DNA from: Streptomyces sp. NBC_01264
GTDB lineage: Bacteria; Actinomycetota; Actinomycetes; Streptomycetales; Streptomycetaceae
Reading direction: 5' to 3'
Assembly: GCF_026340675.1 (NCBI RefSeq)
Contig: NZ_JAPEOX010000002.1
Span: forward strand, 1,984,001 to 2,048,000
DNA length: 64,000 bases
Part shown: positions 1-7,787 of the stretch, piece after piece
How positions within the stretch are numbered: the stretch's first letter is position 1
Layout: every line of letters begins with the position of its first letter
Notes under the pieces: generated by a model
The model's database searches: none
Told to the model about the DNA's origin: nothing
What the model saw: the letters and a program-made list of their open reading frames with translations, nothing else
Position numbers and translations under genes: made by a program

Positions 1-55
1 CCTTACCGTCGGTCAGGGCCAGCCATAAAACCTGTCGTCAAGTGGGGTGAGGGAC

Positions 56-61
56 TAAGCT
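56..61 (+). promoter_or_regulatory. candidate -10 box, TetR gene
   Basis: TAAGCT lies 7 nt before the ATG at 69, and no Shine-Dalgarno sequence sits at a usable distance. This fits a leaderless transcript. The call rests on hexamer shape and spacing only. Confidence 0.3.
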
Positions 62-68
62 GTTCGTC

Positions 69-941
69 ATGGAGAACAGTGGAACCGTAGATTCTGAGAC
101 GCTTTACGAGACACGAACGCCCCTTGTCGCGTCGCAGAATGCGTCGAATATCGAGACGGCTCCCGACACCCGGAAGCGGATCCTGCGGGTGTCCCTGGAG
201 CTGTTCGCAGTCCACGGCTTCCACGAGACCTCGCTGCGGGAGATCGCCGAACGGGTGGGCGTCTCCAAGCCCGCGGTGCTGTACCACTTCCCCGGCAAGG
301 CCGACATCCTCGGCGCCCTGGTGGAGCCGATGCTCCGCGATCTGTCGACCGCCCTGACCCGCGCCGCCGCGTCGGCGGCTCCCGGTGGATCCGGCCCGGC
401 GGGCGGCTCGGGTCCCGGTCCCGAGCGGGCGCGGTGGGCCGCCGTCGAGGGGGTCCTCGACGTCTGGCTGGAGCACCGCCACCTGCTCCGGCTGAACCTT
501 CAGGACATGGCTCTGGCCACCCCCGGACCGGCCTTCGCCCGCCTGCGCGACGCCATGCTCCGGGCGAACTCCCTGGTCGCGGGGGCGGACCCCGGTTTCA
601 CGGAGCGGGTGCGGGCCGCCCAGGCCGTCGCCATGCTCTCCGACCCGGTGGTGCTCTTCGCCGACGCCCCCGTCCCCGCGCTGCGCGAGGCCGTGCTGGA
701 CGGCGTACGGCGCCTGCTGGACGGTCCCGCCGAGCCGGCTCCGCCGGCCGCACGGCCCGAACCGGGGGGCCGGCGCGGGCGGCCCGCCGCGATGAGCCCG
801 GCCATGATCGAGGCGGCCCGCCGGATGCACGCCGCGGGCAGCGGGGCCACCGCGATCGCCGCCACCCTGGGCGTCTCCCGCGCCACGGTCTACCGGCACC
901 TGCCCCAGGACGACGACTCCGCCACCACGGGCGCCGGCTGA
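69..941 (+). CDS. TetR-family regulator with extra C-terminal HTH
   Basis: 290 aa DNA-binding regulator. Residues about 33-80 form a typical TetR N-terminal domain (an RILRVSLELFAVHGF helix, then the HTH with VGVSKPAVLYHF). The middle is the variable ligand/dimer domain, interrupted by a Gly/Pro-rich stretch near residues 98-118. The last 55 residues (GRRGRP, then LGVSRATVYRHLP) look like the resolvase/Hin-type HTH, an unusual addition for TetR, so the protein may carry two DNA-binding modules. The ATG at 69 has no Shine-Dalgarno sequence. Target and ligand are unknown. The nearest gene, a VOC protein, starts 88 nt downstream. Confidence 0.85.
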   Translation: MENSGTVDSETLYETRTPLVASQNASNIETAPDTRKRILRVSLELFAVHGFHETSLREIAERVGVSKPAVLYHFPGKADILGALVEPMLRDLSTALTRAAASAAPGGSGPAGGSGPGPERARWAAVEGVLDVWLEHRHLLRLNLQDMALATPGPAFARLRDAMLRANSLVAGADPGFTERVRAAQAVAMLSDPVVLFADAPVPALREAVLDGVRRLLDGPAEPAPPAARPEPGGRRGRPAAMSPAMIEAARRMHAAGSGATAIAATLGVSRATVYRHLPQDDDSATTGAG

Positions 942-1017
942 GCGACTCCGGCCGACCCGCACCGCCTGACCGGCTGCGGCGTCCGATTCGTTCAAGACCG
1001 CCGGGCCCCGGCGCCCC

Positions 1018-1023
1018 TAGCCT
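1018..1023 (+). promoter_or_regulatory. candidate -10 box, leaderless VOC gene
   Basis: TAGCCT ends exactly 6 nt before the ATG at 1030, with no Shine-Dalgarno sequence between. The same geometry recurs at several other genes in this window. Confidence 0.45.
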
Positions 1024-1029
1024 GACGCC

Positions 1030-1449
1030 ATGACTCCTCGAACGACTCCCCGACTCGACATGATCGGCATCGTCGTCTCCGACATGGCCGCATCGCTCGC
1101 CTTCTACCGCCGCCTCGGCATGGACATCCCCGCCGGAGCGGACTCCCAGCCGCACGTCGAGGCCGCCCTGCCGGGCGGGCTGCGGATCGGCTGGGACACG
1201 GAGGAGGTCATCCGCTCCTTCGACCCGTCCTGGACCCGGCCCGCGAGCGACGGCCGGGTCGGGCTCGCCTTCGTGTGCGGCTCCCCCGCCGAGGTGGACG
1301 CGCTGTACGCCGAGCTGACGGAGGCAGGGCACACGGGCCACCTGAAGCCCTGGGACGCCTTCTGGGGGCAGCGCTACGCCGTCGTCCTGGACCCGGACGG
1401 CTCCGGGGTCTCCCTCTTCGCCGCCTCCGAAGGGGCCGCCCCGGCCTGA
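1030..1449 (+). CDS. VOC (glyoxalase/bleomycin resistance-like) protein
   Basis: 139 aa single-domain protein with two beta-alpha-beta-beta-beta modules. It starts LDMIGIVVSDMAASLAFYRRLG and ends with the FWGQRYAVVLDPDGSGVSLF motif common in VOC proteins. Such proteins are metal-dependent lyases or dioxygenases, or simple ligand binders; the substrate cannot be told here. The start is probably leaderless (TAGCCT 6 nt upstream). Its last 76 nt overlap the convergent AraC gene. Confidence 0.88.
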   Translation: MTPRTTPRLDMIGIVVSDMAASLAFYRRLGMDIPAGADSQPHVEAALPGGLRIGWDTEEVIRSFDPSWTRPASDGRVGLAFVCGSPAEVDALYAELTEAGHTGHLKPWDAFWGQRYAVVLDPDGSGVSLFAASEGAAPA

Positions 1450-2213
1450 CCCGGGCCCGCCTGACCTGACCCGGCCTGCTCCCGCCCCGCCCGCCCCGGC
1501 CCCGTCGCGTAGGCCCGCGGCGTGGTCCCGGTCAGGGCTCGCGCCTCGCGGGTCCAGTGGGCCTGGTCGGCGTATCCCGCCTCCGCGGCCACCGCCGCCG
1601 GGGGCAGCCCGCGCCGGGTCAGCGCGAGGGCCCGCTGGAGGCGCAGGATCCGCCCGAGCGTCCGGGGGCCGTACCCGAAGGCGTCGAGCGAGCGTCGGTG
1701 CAGCTGCCGCTCACCGAGGCCGACGGCCCCCGCCACGGCGGCCACGCCCTGCCCGGCCCGCAGCCGGGCCGCCACTTCCGTGACCAGGGGGTCGGGGAGC
1801 CCGCCGTCGGCCGTGCGGAGCAGGGCCAGCTCCTCCAGTCCCGCGCGGGGATCCCCGTACGAGGCCACGCGCGCGGTGAGGCGCCGTACCTCGGCGGCGG
1901 GCCACAGGTCGGCCAGTTCGACCCGCCGGTCCCGCAGGACCCGGGCCGGTACGCCGAGCAGCGCGGGCGCCGAGCCCGGGGCCAGCCGGATCCCGGCGAA
2001 GCCGGTGCCCGGGATCTCGCCGGCGGGGTGCGGAAGGGTGTCGGGGCCGGCCACCAGGAGCCGGCCCTCCACCCAGAGCAGGTCCATGCATCCGTCGGGC
2101 AGCACGACGGCGGCCCCGGCCCCGCCGGACCGCCAGAGCACGGCTCCGGCGACCGTACGGGACGGCCTTTCCTCGTACCCGGGAGCGGGCGCGCGGTCCG
2201 CGGGATCTGCCAC
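1374..2213 (-). CDS. AraC-family regulator (DUF6597-like N-terminus)
   Basis: 279 aa. The N-terminal half (VLPDGCMDLLWVEGRLLVAGPDT) matches the DUF6597/AraC-type sensing domain. Residues about 150-240 are the double-HTH AraC DNA-binding domain, including LGERQLHRRSLDAFGYGPRTL and AGYADQAHWTREARALTGTTPRAY. The tail is Gly/Gln/Ala-rich and is read through the 3' end of the VOC gene, so it is probably dispensable. Start is GTG with a -10-like TAGCCT 6 nt upstream. The ligand is unknown; a role in controlling the adjacent VOC gene is only suggested by position. Confidence 0.85.
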   Translation of the reverse strand: MADPADRAPAPGYEERPSRTVAGAVLWRSGGAGAAVVLPDGCMDLLWVEGRLLVAGPDTLPHPAGEIPGTGFAGIRLAPGSAPALLGVPARVLRDRRVELADLWPAAEVRRLTARVASYGDPRAGLEELALLRTADGGLPDPLVTEVAARLRAGQGVAAVAGAVGLGERQLHRRSLDAFGYGPRTLGRILRLQRALALTRRGLPPAAVAAEAGYADQAHWTREARALTGTTPRAYATGPGRAGREQAGSGQAGPGQAGAAPSEAAKRETPEPSGSRTTA

Positions 2214-2219
2214 GGGACC

Positions 2220-2225
2220 AGGCTA
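2220..2225 (-). promoter_or_regulatory. candidate -10 box, leaderless AraC gene
   Basis: On the minus strand TAGCCT is followed by 6 nt and then the GTG at 2213. The hexamer and spacing are the same as upstream of the VOC gene. Confidence 0.45.
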
Positions 2226-2290
2226 CGGTGACGGCCCGCGGCGGGCAGCGGCGACCGGAAGCGGGCAGCGGCGACGCGCAGCGTCGGCCG

Positions 2291-3415
2291 TCAGTGCTTG
2301 CGCAGGCGGGAGTGGTAGTCCTCCGGGGGCAGGAACTTCGACCAGCGCTCGGGGAACTCGGAGGGCATGCCCCCGTCCTCGTCGCCGTCGTCGTCCTCCG
2401 ACTCCCCCTCGGCCAGGGCCCGCCAGGCCGCGGCCCGGGCCACGAGCTGGGCGGCCTCCGCCTCGCGCACCCGCTCGTTCGCCTCGCGCGCCGCGGCGGT
2501 GGCCACCGAGGGCCAGACCCGGTCGATCGCGGCGTTGACCGCGGCCCCGACGAGGACGGCGAAGGCCGAGATGCCGATCCACAGCAGGATGGCCACGGGG
2601 GCGGCCAGCGAGCCGTAGATGGTCGGGCCCTCCACCGTGTTGGTGAGGTAGATCCGCAGCAGGAACGAGCCGAGCACCCACATGGCGAGGGCGACCAGCG
2701 CGCCGGGCACGTCCTCGATCCAGGGCGAGCGGACCGGGACGGAGACGTGGTAGAGGGTGGTCAGGAAGGCGATGGAGAGCAGCGTGACGACGGGCCAGTA
2801 CATGACCGCGATCACCTCGGTGCTCCAGGGCACCAGCCGCACCACCGCGTCCGGTCCGACCACCATCAGCGGCAGCACGATGGCGCCGATCAGCAGGGCG
2901 GCGATGTACAGGACGAAGGCCAGCAGCCGGGTCTTGACGATGCCGCGCTGTCCGTCGAGTCCGTACATGACGGTGATGGTGTCGATGAAGACGTTGACGG
3001 CGCGCGAGCCCGACCAGAGGGCGAAGGCGAAGCCGAGGGAGATGAGGTCGGGGCGGCCCCGGCCGGTGACGTCGTCGAGCATCGGTTTGGCGATGTCGTT
3101 GACGCCCCGGTCGGAGAGCACGGTGCCGACCGCGCGCAGGATGTTCTCCTCGATGCTGGCGACGGTCGTACCGCCCGACCAGCCGTCCACGTAGCCGAGG
3201 AGGCCCAGCAGGCCCAGGAAGAGCGGGGGCAGCGAGAGCAGGGTGAAGAAGGCCGCCTCGGCGGCGAGTCCGAGGATCCGGTACTCGATGCACGAGTTCA
3301 CGGTGTCTTTGAGCAGCAGCCACGCCATCTTGCGCTTGGAGACGTTGCGGTAGAGGGCGCGGGCCCGGTGAAGGCGTCCCGGAATCCGCTCGGGTGTTTC
3401 TTTCGCGTGCTGCAC
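2291..3415 (-). CDS. YihY/BrkB-family membrane protein
   Basis: 374 aa. A soluble N-terminus leads into several hydrophobic helices: EAAFFTLLSLPPLFLGLLGLLGYV, LISLGFAFALWSGSRAVNVF, LLAFVLYIAALLIGAIVLPLMVV, VALAMWVLGSFLLRIYLTN and VAILLWIGISAFAVLVGAAVNAA. This order is typical of the YihY/BrkB (UPF0761) family, integral membrane proteins of uncertain function. The C-terminus is acidic (GESEDDDGDEDGG). It starts at a GTG only 17 bp from the divergent acyl-CoA dehydrogenase start. A second, shorter member lies at 58815-59732. Confidence 0.88.
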   Translation of the reverse strand: MQHAKETPERIPGRLHRARALYRNVSKRKMAWLLLKDTVNSCIEYRILGLAAEAAFFTLLSLPPLFLGLLGLLGYVDGWSGGTTVASIEENILRAVGTVLSDRGVNDIAKPMLDDVTGRGRPDLISLGFAFALWSGSRAVNVFIDTITVMYGLDGQRGIVKTRLLAFVLYIAALLIGAIVLPLMVVGPDAVVRLVPWSTEVIAVMYWPVVTLLSIAFLTTLYHVSVPVRSPWIEDVPGALVALAMWVLGSFLLRIYLTNTVEGPTIYGSLAAPVAILLWIGISAFAVLVGAAVNAAIDRVWPSVATAAAREANERVREAEAAQLVARAAAWRALAEGESEDDDGDEDGGMPSEFPERWSKFLPPEDYHSRLRKH

Positions 3416-3420
3416 GTCCT

Positions 3421-3427
3421 TACGGTA
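3421..3427. promoter_or_regulatory. overlapping divergent -10 boxes
   Basis: The 7-bp core TACGGTA reads as TACGGT on the plus strand, 6 nt before the ATG at 3433. It reads as TACCGT on the minus strand, 6 nt before the GTG at 3415. The two genes are therefore predicted to have leaderless mRNAs starting back to back from overlapping -10 boxes. Confidence 0.5.
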
Positions 3428-3432
3428 TCGGC

Positions 3433-5088
3433 ATGGCAGCCACCACCCACACAGTCAGCAATCAGGCCCCGCCCCTCGTGGGCCACGACGTATACGGCAG
3501 CGACCAGGTCCTGAGCGAGGGGGTGGAGCGGCACCTCGCGGACACCGCTCCCGAACTCGCCGCGGAGGTAAGGGAAGAGCTCACCGATCTGGGACGCGCC
3601 GCCGGGTCCCGGCAGGCGCAGGACTGGGGGACGCTCGCGAACGAGAACCCGCCGAAGCTGAGGACGCACGACCGGTACGGAAACCGGATCGACGAGGTGG
3701 AGTTCCATCCCTCGTGGCACCGGCTGCTCGGGCACGCCGTGGGCGCCGGGCTCACCGACGCGTGGGGCCGGCCGGCGGGGCATCTGCGGCGCGCGGCCGG
3801 GTTCTTCGTGTGGTCGCAGGCGGAGGCGGGGCACGGGTGCCCGGTCTCGATGACCCACGCGGCGGTACCGGCGCTGCGGACCGATCCGGAGCTGGCGGCC
3901 GAATGGGAGCCGCGGCTGACCTCGCACGTGTACGAGGAGGGGCTGCGGCCGGCCGGGCAGAAGGCCGGGGTGCTCTTCGGGATGGGCATGACGGAGAAGC
4001 AGGGCGGCAGTGACGTCCGGGCGAACACGACGGCGGCGGTGCCGCTGGACGCCTCGGGCGAGTACCTGCTGACGGGGCACAAGTGGTTCTGCTCGGCGCC
4101 GATGTGCGACGGGTTCCTCGTGCTGGCGCAGGCCCCCGGCGGGCTGACCTGCTTCCTGGTGCCGCGGGTGCTGCCGGACGGGACGCGGAACGTCTTCGCG
4201 ATCCAGCGGCTGAAGGACAAGCTGGGCAACCGGTCGAACGCGTCGAGCGAGGTGGAGTTCGACGGGACCTGGACGCGGCGGGTGGGCGAGGAGGGCCGGG
4301 GGGTGCGGACGATCATCGAGATGGTCGCGGCGACCCGGCTGGACTGCGTGATCGGTTCGGCCTCGCTGATGCGGCAGGCGCTGACGCAGGCCGCTCACCA
4401 TACGGAGCACCGCTCTGCTTTCGGAGCGCCGCTCATCGACCAGCCGCTGATGCGCAACGTGCTCGCCGACCTCGCCCTGGAGTCGGAGGCCGCCACCACC
4501 CTCACGCTCCGCCTCGCGGCCGCGTACGACGCCGTCCAGAGCACCGGCAACGAGCAGGAGCGGGCCTTCCTGCGCATCGCGGTTCCCGCCGCGAAGTACT
4601 GGGTGACCAAGCGCTGTACGCCGATGGTGGCGGAGGCACTGGAGTGTCTGGGCGGAAACGGCTACGTCGAGGAGTCCGGGATGCCCCGGCTGCTGCGCGA
4701 GTCCCCGCTGAACTCCATCTGGGAGGGGTCGGGCAACGTCCAGGCCCTCGACGTGCTGCGCGCCCTCCAGCGCGAGCCGCAGGCGCTGAACGCCTTCCTC
4801 CAGGAGGTCGGCCTGGCCCGCGGCGCGGACCACCGGCTGGATTCGGCCATCAAGAACCTGCTGACCGAGCTCGCGGACCTGGAGGGCATCGAGGCGCGGG
4901 CCCGGCGGGTCGTGGAGCGGATGGCCCTGGTGCTGCAGGGGTCGCTGCTGGTGCGCTGGGCCCCGCCGGAGGTGGCCGACGCCTTCTGCGCCTCGCGCCT
5001 GGGCGGGGACTGGGGCGCGGCCTTCGGCACGCTGCCGCACAGCCTGGATCTGGGATCCGTGGTGGAACGGGCCCGGATCGCAACCTGA
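3433..5088 (+). CDS. AidB-like acyl-CoA dehydrogenase
   Basis: 551 aa flavoprotein of the AidB branch of acyl-CoA dehydrogenases. Family landmarks are ENPPKLRTHDRYGNRIDEVEFHP near the N-terminus, the FAD-contacting GMGMTEKQGGSDVRANTT, and LNSIWEGSGNVQALDVLRAL near the C-terminus. AidB proteins are linked to the alkylation response and bind DNA, but a metabolic substrate is not known. The ATG at 3433 is preferred over an in-frame upstream start because it aligns with the family start and has a -10 box 6 nt before it. Two identical hairpins follow the stop. Confidence 0.9.
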   Translation: MAATTHTVSNQAPPLVGHDVYGSDQVLSEGVERHLADTAPELAAEVREELTDLGRAAGSRQAQDWGTLANENPPKLRTHDRYGNRIDEVEFHPSWHRLLGHAVGAGLTDAWGRPAGHLRRAAGFFVWSQAEAGHGCPVSMTHAAVPALRTDPELAAEWEPRLTSHVYEEGLRPAGQKAGVLFGMGMTEKQGGSDVRANTTAAVPLDASGEYLLTGHKWFCSAPMCDGFLVLAQAPGGLTCFLVPRVLPDGTRNVFAIQRLKDKLGNRSNASSEVEFDGTWTRRVGEEGRGVRTIIEMVAATRLDCVIGSASLMRQALTQAAHHTEHRSAFGAPLIDQPLMRNVLADLALESEAATTLTLRLAAAYDAVQSTGNEQERAFLRIAVPAAKYWVTKRCTPMVAEALECLGGNGYVEESGMPRLLRESPLNSIWEGSGNVQALDVLRALQREPQALNAFLQEVGLARGADHRLDSAIKNLLTELADLEGIEARARRVVERMALVLQGSLLVRWAPPEVADAFCASRLGGDWGAAFGTLPHSLDLGSVVERARIAT

Positions 5089-5110
5089 TCGCGTCCTGAT
5101 CGCGGGCCGA

Positions 5111-5165
5111 CGGAGGGCCCCAACCCTCCGGAAGCCGGGCTGATGCGGAGGGCCCCAACCCTCCG
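5111..5165 (+). terminator. tandem identical hairpins after acyl-CoA dehydrogenase
   Basis: The 20-nt sequence cggagggccccaaccctccg occurs at 5111-5130 and again, without a mismatch, at 5146-5165. Each copy is a 7-bp stem (CGGAGGG/CCCTCCG) with a 6-nt loop. Position just after the stop suggests a double terminator, though no U-tract follows. Confidence 0.55.
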
Positions 5166-5326
5166 AAAAGCACTACGGTGCGGGATCCGGGCCCGTTGAC
5201 CTGGATCAGGGATGGCGCCGCGCCGACTCGGCACCACCCCTGATCCGAGAAGCCCCGAGGAAGGAGCTGTCACGTCGCTCGGCGACGTCCGCACAGTTTC
5301 GATCGGGCGACCGGGACTTGGCGAGA

Positions 5327-5344
5327 GTTGCAAGACGTTGCAAC
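5327..5344 (+). promoter_or_regulatory. paired GTTGCAA motif upstream of GAF regulator
   Basis: GTTGCAA (5327-5333) and GTTGCAAC (5337-5344) start 10 bp apart, one helical turn. The core TTGCAA is its own reverse complement. It lies about 115 bp before the GAF gene and could be an operator. Confidence 0.35.
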
Positions 5345-5458
5345 CTTTGACTTGGAACCGCCCTTCGGCCGTCCCGTCCGCCCCCTGGGAAGCGGCGCAC
5401 ACCGGACGGCCCCGCGGGCGGGAATCGTCGTACGCATGTTCGACACGGGGAGGTTCCG

Positions 5459-6772
5459 GTGGTCCACACCACAGGCAGCGCGGTCGATGCGGCACGCATC
5501 TCGGCCATGGACGCGCGGGAGGCCGCGCGTCTGCTCAAGGGGGTACGGGCGGCGGCGCTCGCCGGGGACCGGCCGCCGGCCGCCCCGCGCCCGGAGATCG
5601 CCGAGTCCTGGCGCCGGATGATGGCGGGCGGGGTCCACCCCGACCGCGACAGTCGCTCGCGGATGCTGTCGGCCGCCGAGACCGAGGAGCGGCGCCAGAC
5701 CTCGCCGCTACGGGAACTGCTGCCCGTCCTGCGCGAGGGACTGCTCCCCTCGCTGGACGAGGCCCTGCACATCATGGTCGTCGCCGACGCCGACGGGCGG
5801 CTGCTGTGGCGGGAGGGCCACTCCTCGATCCTGCGCAACGCGGACCGGCTGGGCTTCGGGGTGGGCGCCCACTGGGACGAGTCGGTGGTCGGCACCAACG
5901 GGGTCGGCACCGCCCTGGTGACCCGCAGACCGGTCCAGGTGTTCTCGGCGGAGCACTTCGTCTCCAGCCACCACGACTGGACCTGCGCCGGAGCCCCCGT
6001 ACGGGACCCCCGCGACGGGCAGCTGCTGGGGGTCCTCGACGTCAGCGGGCCGCTGGCCACCATGCACCCGGCGACCCTGGCCTGGGTGAGCTCGGTGGCC
6101 CGGCTCGCGGAGCGGGAGCTGCGGGTGCGGCACCTGGAATCGCTGGAACGGCTGCGGACGGTGGCGGCCCCGCTGCTGGCCCGGATGCCGGGGCGGGCCC
6201 TGGCCGTGGACGGCAACGGGTGGACGGCCGCCGTCACGGGGCTCGCGCCGACGGAGCGGATCCCGCTGCCGAAGACCTTCGGGCCGGGCCGGGTGTGGGT
6301 GCCCCAGCTCGGAGACTGCCTGGTGGAGCCGCTGCCGGGCGGCTGGCTGGTGAACGTCACGGAGACCCGTACCGGCGCCGGGGCGGCCGCCCGCCTCGTC
6401 CTCGACCTGAGCCGGCCGGGGGCGTGGAGGGCCACCGTCTACGGGGCCGCGGGGAGCTGGTCGCAGGAGCTGAGCCCGCGCCACGCCGAGCTGCTGTTCC
6501 TGCTGGCGGAGGCGCCCCGGGGGCGCTCGGCGGCGGAACTCTCGCAGGAGCTGTTCGGGGACCCGACGCGCACGGTGACGGTCCGCGCGGAGATCTCCCG
6601 GGTGCGCCGCAACCTCGGCGGCGTACTGGCCCACCGCCCGTACCGCTTCGCGCAGGACGTGGAGGTGGAGCTGATCCGCCCGGCGAACCCGGCCGCACTG
6701 CTGCCGCACTCCACGGCCCCGGCGGTGATCAGCGCCCGGCTGGGCCCGGCGGGGACCGGCGTGATTCCCTGA
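5459..6772 (+). CDS. GAF-domain transcriptional regulator
   Basis: 437 aa. The N-terminus has the IAESWRRMMAGGVHPD motif of AcoR-like activators. A GAF sensor domain spans roughly residues 95-205 (HIMVVADADGRLLW through DGQLLGVLDVSGP). The last 90 residues look like a winged helix (SPRHAELLFLLAEAPRGRSAAELSQELFGD, then EISRVRRNLGG). The AAA+ module of true AcoR is absent, so it should work without sigma-54. The GTG at 5459 has GGGGAGG 5 nt upstream. It probably senses a small ligand; the target is unknown. A GNAT gene starts 5 nt after its stop. Confidence 0.85.
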   Translation: MVHTTGSAVDAARISAMDAREAARLLKGVRAAALAGDRPPAAPRPEIAESWRRMMAGGVHPDRDSRSRMLSAAETEERRQTSPLRELLPVLREGLLPSLDEALHIMVVADADGRLLWREGHSSILRNADRLGFGVGAHWDESVVGTNGVGTALVTRRPVQVFSAEHFVSSHHDWTCAGAPVRDPRDGQLLGVLDVSGPLATMHPATLAWVSSVARLAERELRVRHLESLERLRTVAAPLLARMPGRALAVDGNGWTAAVTGLAPTERIPLPKTFGPGRVWVPQLGDCLVEPLPGGWLVNVTETRTGAGAAARLVLDLSRPGAWRATVYGAAGSWSQELSPRHAELLFLLAEAPRGRSAAELSQELFGDPTRTVTVRAEISRVRRNLGGVLAHRPYRFAQDVEVELIRPANPAALLPHSTAPAVISARLGPAGTGVIP

Positions 6773-6777
6773 CGTGC

Positions 6778-7347
6778 ATGAGCACGAGCACGAGCACACT
6801 GACCACCTGGTCCCTGGACATGACCGATCCGTCCGACCTCGTCGCGGCGGCCGTCCCGGGCCCGGAGATCCGGATCGTCCGCTCGGAGGTCCCCTCCCCC
6901 GAGTTCAGCCGCTTCCTCTACGCCTCGGTGGGCGGAGACATCCACTGGACGGACCGGCTGGCGCTGACCCGCGCGCAGTGGGTGGAGCAGCTGGACCGTC
7001 CCGGCGTGGAGACCTGGGTGGCGTACGACCGGGGCACCCCGGCGGGGTACGTGGAACTCGACCCGCAGCCGGACGGTGTGGTGGAGATCATGTACTTCGG
7101 CCTGATCCCCGACTTCCGGGGGCGGCGCATCGGCGGCCACCTGCTGACCGTGGGCATCGAGCGGGCCTGGTCCCTGGCCGAGCGCTGGCCGGAGCTGGCC
7201 CCGACGCGACGCGTCTGGCTCCACACGTGCAGCGACGACGGCCCGACCGCCATGGCGAACTACCTCCGCCGCGGCTTCAAGGTCTTCAAGGAGGAGACGG
7301 AGGAGAAGGCCGTCGCCCCCACCCCGGGCCCCTGGCCGGGCGCGTAG
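6778..7347 (+). CDS. GNAT-family acetyltransferase
   Basis: 189 aa. Core acetyl-CoA-binding segment is VEIMYFGLIPDFRGRRIGGHLLTVGIERAW, with the R-x-x-G-x-G/A loop as RGRRIGG. C-terminal strands are RVWLHTCSDDGPTAMANYLRRGFKVFKEE. The substrate is unknown. It starts 5 nt after the GAF regulator stop and is probably co-transcribed with it. A low-complexity MSTSTSTL start is followed by another possible start (M14), so the first codons are uncertain. Confidence 0.87.
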   Translation: MSTSTSTLTTWSLDMTDPSDLVAAAVPGPEIRIVRSEVPSPEFSRFLYASVGGDIHWTDRLALTRAQWVEQLDRPGVETWVAYDRGTPAGYVELDPQPDGVVEIMYFGLIPDFRGRRIGGHLLTVGIERAWSLAERWPELAPTRRVWLHTCSDDGPTAMANYLRRGFKVFKEETEEKAVAPTPGPWPGA

Positions 7348-7356
7348 CCGCCGCAT

Positions 7357-7400
7357 CCAGCCCCTCACGACCCCGGGGCTACCGGGTCCAAAGGGGCTGG
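7357..7400 (+). terminator. hairpin terminator after GNAT gene
   Basis: Outer arms CCAGCCCC (7357-7364) and GGGGCTGG (7393-7400) pair over 8 bp. An inner CCCGG/CCGGG stem lies at 7373-7387. The structure follows the GNAT stop directly. Confidence 0.5.
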
Positions 7401-7501
7401 TGAGGTGACCCCCGTCACCGGGATCTTGCGATGCGAGACGAGTTCGTCCGGATTGTGGACAGTAGTGGACTCCTCCAATCGCCCCATGCCACGCTTCCGC
7501 C

Positions 7502-7585
7502 ATGAACGGAGCTGGAATTGCCTTGGTGAGTCGGCGGCACGTCGACCTCGGCCGCATGTCCAGCGCCATCTGTCCGGCGCGCTGA
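7502..7585 (+). CDS. leader peptide upstream of sulfite reductase
   Basis: 27-codon ORF starting MNGAGIALV, with the core SRRHVDLGRMSS followed by AIC, where Cys24 is encoded by TGT, and stopping at 7585. The RRHVDLGRxSSAxC pattern is, as I recall it, the conserved actinobacterial putative leader peptide found before sulfur genes. By analogy with amino-acid attenuators, ribosome stalling at the cysteine codon could report cysteine supply to the operon starting at 7788. There is no good Shine-Dalgarno sequence, so it may be leaderless, or GTG 7526 may be the start. An overlapping 90-codon frame (7405-7677) has no protein character. Confidence 0.7.
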   Translation: MNGAGIALVSRRHVDLGRMSSAICPAR

Positions 7586-7684
7586 CGCACAGCACCGCCG
7601 CGACAGCGCCCCGCACCGACGTCGCCGCGGAAGCGATCACACCGCCCGCCGTCAGCAACCACCGCAGTCCCCTGTAGGCCGAAA

Positions 7685-7720
7685 GCCGCCCCAAAAAGGC
7701 GGCGGATCTGCCACATCCGC
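7685..7720 (+). promoter_or_regulatory. mutually exclusive hairpins before sulfite reductase
   Basis: Hairpin 1 pairs GCCGCC (7685-7690) with GGCGGC (7698-7703). Hairpin 2 pairs GCGGAT (7702-7707) with ATCCGC (7715-7720). They share 7702-7703 and so compete. The site lies between leader ORF and reductase start, which fits an attenuation switch, but no U-run follows. Confidence 0.4.
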
Positions 7721-7787
7721 TCCACGCGCGCCAGGGGTCACTCCGCCGCTCCCCCTGCCTCGAGCCGCCAAAGAAGGACGTACCGCC

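Larger units (their letters stand above)
5089..5458. other. intergenic region with twin hairpins and repeated GTTGCAA
   Basis: No convincing gene. It holds two identical hairpins (5111-5130, 5146-5165), a paired GTTGCAA motif (5327-5333, 5337-5344) and the Shine-Dalgarno GGGGAGG at 5447-5453 for the GAF regulator. A long open frame from 5212 runs through it only because it shares frame with the downstream GNAT gene. Confidence 0.6.

Noticed and set aside
5212..7347. 711-codon plus-strand open frame
   Set aside because: Only its last 189 residues (the GNAT) look like protein. The rest is Gly/Arg/Pro-rich shadow of the GAF regulator in another frame.
7405..7677. 90-codon ORF before sulfite reductase
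   Set aside because: It overlaps the 27-codon leader peptide in another frame, has no ribosome-binding site and no protein character.
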